From Cylindrotheca closterium (Eukaryota > Bacillariophyta > Bacillariophyceae > Bacillariales > Bacillariaceae), in NCBI GenBank assembly GCA_933822405.4, contig CAKOGP040001557.1, positions 1 to 64,000 of the forward strand: a stretch of DNA of 64,000 bases. The letters are read 5' to 3'. The translations under genes were made by a program, and so were the position numbers. Shown in pieces: positions 58,340 to 64,000 of the stretch. The notes beneath the pieces were generated by a model. The model saw only the letters and a list, made by a program, of their open reading frames with translations, made no database searches and was not told the origin of the DNA. Every line of letters begins with the position of its first letter. Positions within the stretch are counted from its first letter, which is position 1.

Positions 58340-59626
58340 TTATTCTAACGATCGTTTTGAAGCATCATCAGTTGTATTCGGTAGAACTGAATCATTCTCA
58401 GTTGCAATCGGTAGAACCGCAGTGAAGGCAATGGTCAGTGCTTCATGGTATTGCCGTATGATATTCAGTTCCTTTTCTGGAATATACGGCGTGGCTGTTG
58501 CAATATCATCCTCGTCGACACGTTGCAAATATTCCAGTTGCTTTTGTACCCAAGCCTTGGGCGGACACTGTTCTTTGCACCAAGCCTTGTACCCGCCTTG
58601 TCCATCCTGATCGACGTAGAGAATCATGTTGTCGTCCAAGTAAAAGGTTTGTGGATATTGTTCCACATATCCAAAATCTCGAAGCATTTCAGGTGTACCC
58701 CAAGGGACATGCCCACAGTCAGGACAGTGGTAGTACGAGTAAAACAACTCATCCCCCTTGTCCAAATCTTGAAGAGCGTAGACACCAAATCCATTTCGAT
58801 CGTAAATGGACGGCCTCGTAATCGAGTTAATTTTCCCTTCGTGTGAGTTGAGCATATCATAAATTGGAATGAGGGCTTTATCGTACCCACGTTGAATGGC
58901 CATGGCGACAAAGAATGGATTCAGATATTCATTCTCCTCGTCACGAGGATTCAAACATTTTGTCTCATAGTACCTGTCAATCCACTTTGTCATGCGACTC
59001 GGATTGACAAAACCATTATCATCCACCATGAACAAGTCCCCTTGTACTCTCAATAATAGATGCTGACCAGATGGGCTCCACATAGCAGGAATCTGACCAA
59101 AGGATTGTTCCTTGACATAATTGATATACGGCAAGTACTCTGAGGAGTTTCCTTTGTCGTATTCCTCCTTTAGGAGCCATGCCAATTCACAGACACTGGA
59201 TTCATATCCCAGTCCATGTTTCGTTTCCTTGCTGAGCTGAAGTTTTATCGAACCTGGAATCTTTATCAGCGTTTCATTGACCCCGACGGGACCATTGACA
59301 AAGGCACCAAAAAATGATGTGGGATCACTGGGATCAAATCGCCGTATCTCCACGTTGGGATGAAAGTATCCTCCTTTGGATATGCTCCATTCTACTAATT
59401 CTTCCACCAATCTTCCCATGACATCCTCTTCTTCCTTTTTTTTGAAAGTAGGAAATTGGATTTGAGTAAAGCCTGATATGTGCATGGCGGCTTGACCCAT
59501 GGCATTATGTTCCAGATCCACGTTGGTGGTCGTCAACGCCAAATTATAGATTAAGAACATGTTTGTGGCCAACATGATTATCAGAATAACACTGGATATG
59601 CTTCGAAAGCTACTTCGTTCCTTCAT
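58340..59626 (-). CDS. SET-domain protein (lysine methyltransferase-like), membrane-anchored
   Basis: 428 aa, no intron. An N-terminal hydrophobic segment (VILIIMLATNMFLIYNLAL, about 13-31) acts as signal or anchor. The body resembles the SETD3/Rubisco-LSMT group: start of the SET region GGYFHPNVEIRRF, then WLLKEEYDKGNSSEYLPYIN typical of these split SET domains, YDMLNSHEGKINS in place of the usual DxxNH motif, and GVYALQDLDKGDELFYSYYH for the final SET motif with its catalytic-type Tyr. CPDCGHVPWGTPEMLRDFGY follows, as the post-SET part often does. The Asn-Ser (instead of Asn-His) variation could affect AdoMet binding. Location in the endomembrane system is unusual for the family. Substrate unknown. 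Confidence 0.8.
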   Translation of the reverse strand: MKERSSFRSISSVILIIMLATNMFLIYNLALTTTNVDLEHNAMGQAAMHISGFTQIQFPTFKKKEEEDVMGRLVEELVEWSISKGGYFHPNVEIRRFDPSDPTSFFGAFVNGPVGVNETLIKIPGSIKLQLSKETKHGLGYESSVCELAWLLKEEYDKGNSSEYLPYINYVKEQSFGQIPAMWSPSGQHLLLRVQGDLFMVDDNGFVNPSRMTKWIDRYYETKCLNPRDEENEYLNPFFVAMAIQRGYDKALIPIYDMLNSHEGKINSITRPSIYDRNGFGVYALQDLDKGDELFYSYYHCPDCGHVPWGTPEMLRDFGYVEQYPQTFYLDDNMILYVDQDGQGGYKAWCKEQCPPKAWVQKQLEYLQRVDEDDIATATPYIPEKELNIIRQYHEALTIAFTAVLPIATENDSVLPNTTDDASKRSLE

Positions 59627-60016
59627 TTTAAAAGAGCAATGTTATAGGGGAGAATGATGATGGTATTATATACCTGAAAACCACAGGTGAAATGAAAATA
59701 AAAGGCGATGATGTGATGATGATTCATGAGGTTTTTGTCGAAGGTTTAGTCAGCTGAGTCCAACATTGTTGGAGTGATGCTTGTGTTTCTGGTCTGGCCA
59801 TCGTCTCACTTATGGATTTTGGCTATGTCGGGTCACTTTCACGTCAGCATCGATCGTGCCAAATTAAAAAACATCAAAAAGCGAAGGCAACTGTTATTCA
59901 ATTTTGCGGGAGCATAAGAATTATCGTGACGGTATCTTTCAGCAAAGAGTATAGTAACCGTCCCATAATATATATATGCAGCCAGTGTATTATCATCCGA
60001 TTCCAACTGAGACATC
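59627..60016. other. Divergent promoter region of the SET and oxidase genes
   Basis: 390 bp. (AT)n TATATATATGC near 59970, about 45 bp before the oxidase ATG, could be its TATA region. GATGATGTGATGATGATTCA lies near 59707-59727. No gene. Confidence 0.55.
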
Positions 60017-62930
60017 ATGATAGAAACAGATAATGAAGCTGTAAGCGACGGGGCAATGAATGAAGAATCCGGCAGCAAAGGGATACGTCGTCATGAATCA
60101 TCATCACGACGGCAGAAAGAATCGGCAGCAGCTGAAAGCAATCACGACAATCTCTCCTCAGAAGAGCTACAGGAAGAATCAAAGCAAGACGAAGATATCA
60201 GAACTGAGCAACTATTGCAACGCAGACATGGTCGAAGCAAACGACGAGTGAAGGATGATACTATTAGACCATCATCAGCATCAGCATCAGCATCAGCATC
60301 ATCAACACCAACAGTAGATCCTCGAGAAACCAATCAAAGCCAATCGTCCAAACGACGGCACAATAAGAGCCATCGTCAACGCCGAGAAAACAGTCGAGGA
60401 ATTTCAGAACGCTCCAGATCGAAGCGCCGCCACAAGAGTACCCGAGCGCTGACAGAAGAAAGTACCATTGAAGATAATGATGCTCAGACGACACAGGACA
60501 ATTCTTCGGATGATACTCGTCCCCTTGACATCTTGAGCGACATTCGAAACTATGGAGCCTGGGAAGACGAAGAAGAAGCGAATAAGACAGGGAAAAAGAA
60601 GAAAAAGGAAAAGAAGCAAGGGGGTGATGACGACAGTGATGATCCTTCACAAGGATTCTTGACCAAGAAACGGGTATGGATTCTTATTATTTGCTTGGTC
60701 ATGATCATTGGAGGTGGGCTAGCCTACCTCTTTTTGAATCATTCTCCTAATACAGCCACTGCGGAAGACTTGGAGGCCTCAGAGAAGACAACTCCTACAC
60801 TTGCTTTAGTCACCGAAGAATTGGAAGTTAGTCCGTCGGCGACCCCAGACATGTTCTTATTTCCAAGTTCGAGTCCGAGCCAAGCACTGATATACGATCC
60901 GCCATCACAGGAAGATTGTCTGGCAATTAGTAATGGAGAACTAATACTCGGACAAGAAGAATTGCCGATTGAAACTCTGTACATTGACATGGATGTCACC
61001 TTGAGTTCTGCCAACAGTGGCATGGGAATGACAGATGTCACAAGAAATCGTGGTGGAAAATCTCTACATGGAGGACCTTTCCGTGTCACCCACAGTCGCA
61101 CCATCGCAGACTCCTAGTATGACGCCCACGTTGTCTCCATCCATTCCACCTTCCCAATTGCCTACCAATCAACCTTCAAAGAAGCCAACCCAATCCCCAT
61201 CCAATCTAACCACTCCGTCTCCTACCAGCCCACCATCCCTACTCCCGACAGCAAATCCAACTCGGCCACCCACTCGCAATCCAACGCCTCCTCCTACGGA
61301 GAGCTCGGTGCAAACTAGTGCACTAACCAGTCCACAGGAAATTGTCAGTTCCAATGGAATTCTATCCACTTCGTTGAACATTATCGAACGATCCGTTACG
61401 ATTCCAAACAGCAATATTCGAATCAATGGACGACTGTTGGGTGGTCAGTTTCCAGGCCCGACCTTGCGGCTTCGGGCTGGAGATACCCTCCAGATTGACT
61501 TTTCCAACGATCTTTCCGACCAAGGGTTGTCCTACGTGCACAATCGATACTCGGTAAGTATATTACTTGATTTTTAACAAAAAGCAAGCTTCACTTCCAA
61601 GGCTCGACTCTAACCAACAACAACAACAACAAAACAGGGAATGGACGATTCCAATCTGCATTTTCATGGGCTCTTTGTCAGTGGTGAATTGCCATCGGAC
61701 GATGTGACCATGGTAAGTTGATTTTCTAGTGTCTGTCTTGTATGTGTGGATGGATGGATGAAGAAGAGAACAAAGTCTGGTTTCCTAATATACTCTTCTT
61801 CTCTAGCATGTTTCTCCTGGGGAATCCTACCCTTATTCTACGGTTCTGCCACCCGATCATATGGGAGGTACCTTTTGGATGCATCCCCATCGTCATGGAG
61901 CCACAGCTCTTCAAGTTGGTGGCGGAGCCAATTCTGCCATTATCATCGAGGATGAAGATGGAACACTGCCCTCGGAGGTGGAAAATGCAAGAGAAGTCCT
62001 TTTCATTGCCCACTACTTCAACGTCGAAGAGTTAGAACGGGTCGCTCGAATTGCGGGGGACAGAGTGTTTTCAATCCGTGGCAACTCGGACAATGAATTT
62101 GTGACCGTGAATGGACAACTGAATCCGACCATTGAAGTAGATGCTGGTGAATGGTTCCGCTTGAGGGTAATCTGGGTCAACTTTCTCGAAGGTGACTTGG
62201 ATCTTCGAATAAGGAACTGTGAAATGCAGCTTCTTGCCAAAGACGGGGTCTATATTCGAGATTATCCGCGACAAATCTTTGAGGCGCAAGTTCCATCAGG
62301 AGGCAGAGCCGATATCGTGAGTGAACTATTTGAACCGCCCGCCACTAATTCCAATTGACTGCAGGCTCACATTAATACTTCTTTCGACTCCCCAACCAGA
62401 TGGTCCGATGTCCCGACCCTTCGACGACGTATGAAATTGCGGGAATTGAAGGTGGCTTTGCCACCATTCGAACGTCGAGTACAGATGTGAACAGCGCATC
62501 CCTTCAGTCTTGGAGCCCCAGCTACCCGGATTACCTAACTGATTTGCGAAATACGGCTGCTAGTAGTGGCTGCAGCTGCGGTACATCTCTTCGGGGAACA
62601 TCGGTGAACGGACGATCATACCCATCCTCGGAGTCTTACCTTCATCAATCCTACATTGGAGCGGTTGTGCAGCGAAATGTTGAAGCGGTCCAGCACCCCT
62701 ATCATCAGCATGTGTATCCGTTTCAGCTGGTAAGCGGAAGTTCCAATAGTTACTATGCCATTGGAGATTGGCACGATGTGGTGAAGGGTAGATTCAGCGT
62801 CCGGTATTCAACTGATCGATATTCTGGAAAGCTAATGATTCACTGCCACCGTCTTGTCCACGAAGACCGAGGCATGATGGCGATGGAGCAAGTCCTTGAA
62901 TCTGGAAGCTGCATTTGTAACTATAGCTGA
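60017..62930 (+). CDS. Membrane-anchored multicopper oxidase, with a frame break
   Basis: Copper enzyme of the laccase/ferroxidase superfamily, oxidising a substrate at a type 1 Cu site and reducing O2 at the trinuclear site. The N-terminal part (60017 on) is a long charged cytosolic region, then one membrane segment (VWILIICLVMIIGGGLAYLF, about 219-240). Then, in another frame, comes a Pro/Thr/Ser linker (SPTVAPSQTPSMTPTLSPS) and the oxidase domain. Exons: to 61553; 61638-61712; 61807-62316; 62400-62930; all introns phase 0 with GTAAGT/GTGAGT donors. Copper motifs: HFHG in exon 2, WMHPHRHG in exon 3, HPYHQHVYPF and HCHRLVHEDRGMM in exon 4, so all four ligand clusters are complete. The frame change (one extra base or two missing) lies between about 61032 and 61117. 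Extracellular catalytic side expected; iron uptake or phenol oxidation are alternatives. Confidence 0.85.
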
Positions 62931-63538
62931 GCAACAAGTTTCAACCTTTTTACATGTGCAGGAATTGTAATATAGTTTATTGTCACCTTCCAGCATTTCG
63001 AAATGGCAAACTCAAAAGTCTCACGATTCATTCGCGTGCCACATTGTTAGCCGATGGATCCATTTTAGGCAGAATCGAGAGGGCAACATTACACGACCTT
63101 CGCATTTACAGATGCAATGGCACTGTACACGCATTTGGTAAATCCATCATTATTACCATATGCAGATAACAGGGCGTTTTTTATTGGGCGCTTTCGAAGA
63201 CAGATTTCCCGAATATCTAATTATTGAATTACCGTTCTATCAGCCACAAAATTTTATGCTTCTATGATAGGGACAGCGATGAAGTGCTATGCCTTTCGTG
63301 TTCAACTCAATTATAAATGTAGGACGTTCATTGGACTTATTGCATTATCTTGTCCAATCACATTGTTGTGATCACTGCATGAAGGTACAGTAATATTTGA
63401 AATAAATTTGCCAATCGTGCGTGTTTTCAAATCACGCGGGTGAGCTGGAAGTGAAAAAATCTGTTCTTGGTTGTATTCTTGGATTCCTTCTCATTTTCCC
63501 TCATAAAAATTCCAAAACCACAAAACCAATACACCGAC
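62931..63538. other. Intergenic region
   Basis: 608 bp. No gene is supported. A short plus-strand frame at 62954-63169 lacks recognisable content. The last part (CTCATTTTCCCTCATAAAAA) leads into the next gene. Confidence 0.55.
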
Positions 63539-64000
63539 ATGCAAACCACTCTCAAGACTAAAATCTTTGAACACAACAATGCCTTCTATACCACAGACTT
63601 CAGTGAAAGTAGCGACTATTACGATGAGGCTTCCTCACGAAGCCTAGCATCCCAAGATCCTACTACCACCAGCACTGTGCCCCCCACCACTTCCCCTTTT
63701 CGGATCGGGGACTTTATTACCTCCCCCATTTCACCTGGTCGAAACATTGACCGGATGATGATGCAACAAACCAAGATTACCAAGTATGACAATCGGCGCA
63801 CCTTGCTGCAAAGGTTCAAATCCATCTCAAGAAAAAGAAAGGTGAACATGAGCAAAGATGAAGAACCTTTGCTTGTTGCTTTGCCCCTTGAAGACAACCA
63901 CAGTGTCGTTCCGGACGAGAAAGGAGGACAGGCTACTCCTGGTGGTAGTAGCCAGCAAGAACAACAAGAAGATGAAGAAAAGCCTTTGTCTGTTCTTGCC
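63539..64000 (+). CDS. Partial CDS, truncated by the window end (at least 154 aa)
   Basis: ATG 63539 opens a frame that runs to the last base without a stop. The sequence is Ser/Thr/Asp-rich (FYTTDFSESSDYYDEASSRS), then FRIGDFITSPISPGRNIDRM, a basic patch SISRKRKVN and a Gln/Glu-rich end. No signal peptide and no known domain in the visible part. The leader is A/C-rich (CCAAAACCACAAAACCAATA), as upstream of other genes here. It looks like the disordered cytosolic N-terminus of a larger protein, comparable in composition to the start of the oxidase gene just upstream, but this is inference. Confidence 0.6.
   Translation, partial: MQTTLKTKIFEHNNAFYTTDFSESSDYYDEASSRSLASQDPTTTSTVPPTTSPFRIGDFITSPISPGRNIDRMMMQQTKITKYDNRRTLLQRFKSISRKRKVNMSKDEEPLLVALPLEDNHSVVPDEKGGQATPGGSSQQEQQEDEEKPLSVLA

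Noticed and set aside
1..64000. tRNA or rRNA genes
   Set aside because: Scanned by eye for T-arm-like GTTCGA contexts with a matching acceptor stem; hits near 20230, 22254 and 43577 have no cloverleaf. A covariance-model search would be decisive.

Overview
The window is nuclear DNA of a eukaryote, most likely a pennate diatom (stramenopile). Evidence: spliceosomal introns of about 80-150 bp with GTAAGT-like donors; a divergent H2A/H2B histone pair; a nucleus-encoded Ycf34 with an ASAFAP-type plastid-targeting motif; secreted proteins with Pro/Thr linkers of the kind common in diatoms; and lineage-expanded families (kinesin-light-chain-type TPR proteins, helicase-associated-domain proteins). 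The species cannot be fixed from sequence alone. There is no sign of prokaryotic, organellar or viral origin.

Layout. 1-1.4 kb: degenerate sequence with a relic of a TPR gene. 1.44-11.6 kb: a tandem duplication (period about 5.1 kb) carrying two identical copies of a 728-aa repeat protein with a membrane segment and two SILR/RVxF motif pairs like those of PP1 interactors. 11.6-25.4 kb: a dispersed family of KLC-type TPR genes (one frameshifted, three with open frames, two relics), interrupted by the H2A/H2B pair and a TKL-like kinase with its own 3' relic. 25.7-34.9 kb: two 5-repeat HA-domain proteins with plastid-type leaders, Ycf34, a secreted class 3 lipase and a secreted metzincin protease with three Cys-rich modules. 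35.5-42.0 kb: two tandem type II membrane glycosyltransferase-like genes flanked by two small secreted proteins. 42.6-45.7 kb: an ankyrin protein and the RNase P/MRP subunit POP5. 46-58 kb: eight tandem copies (one with a stop codon) of an uncharacterised ~177-aa family, with a foldback-like palindromic element and a 20-bp-unit array inserted between copies 4 and 5. 58.3-62.9 kb: a SET-domain protein and a membrane-anchored multicopper oxidase whose N- and C-terminal parts lie in different frames. The last 460 bp open a further gene cut by the window end.

Three themes recur. First, local duplication followed by decay: tandem copies, solo 5' or 3' gene fragments and single-indel frameshifts. 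Second, secreted, membrane or plastid-directed products in the middle of the window. Third, short linear motifs in the expanded families: NLS plus a SUMO-interacting-like motif in the TPR proteins, and RVxF-like motifs in the 728-aa protein and the eight-copy family. Functional readings of these motifs are inference. Several genes are only seen after splicing by eye: H2A, POP5, the protease, the two glycosyltransferase-like genes, the two small secreted proteins, the kinase and the oxidase.
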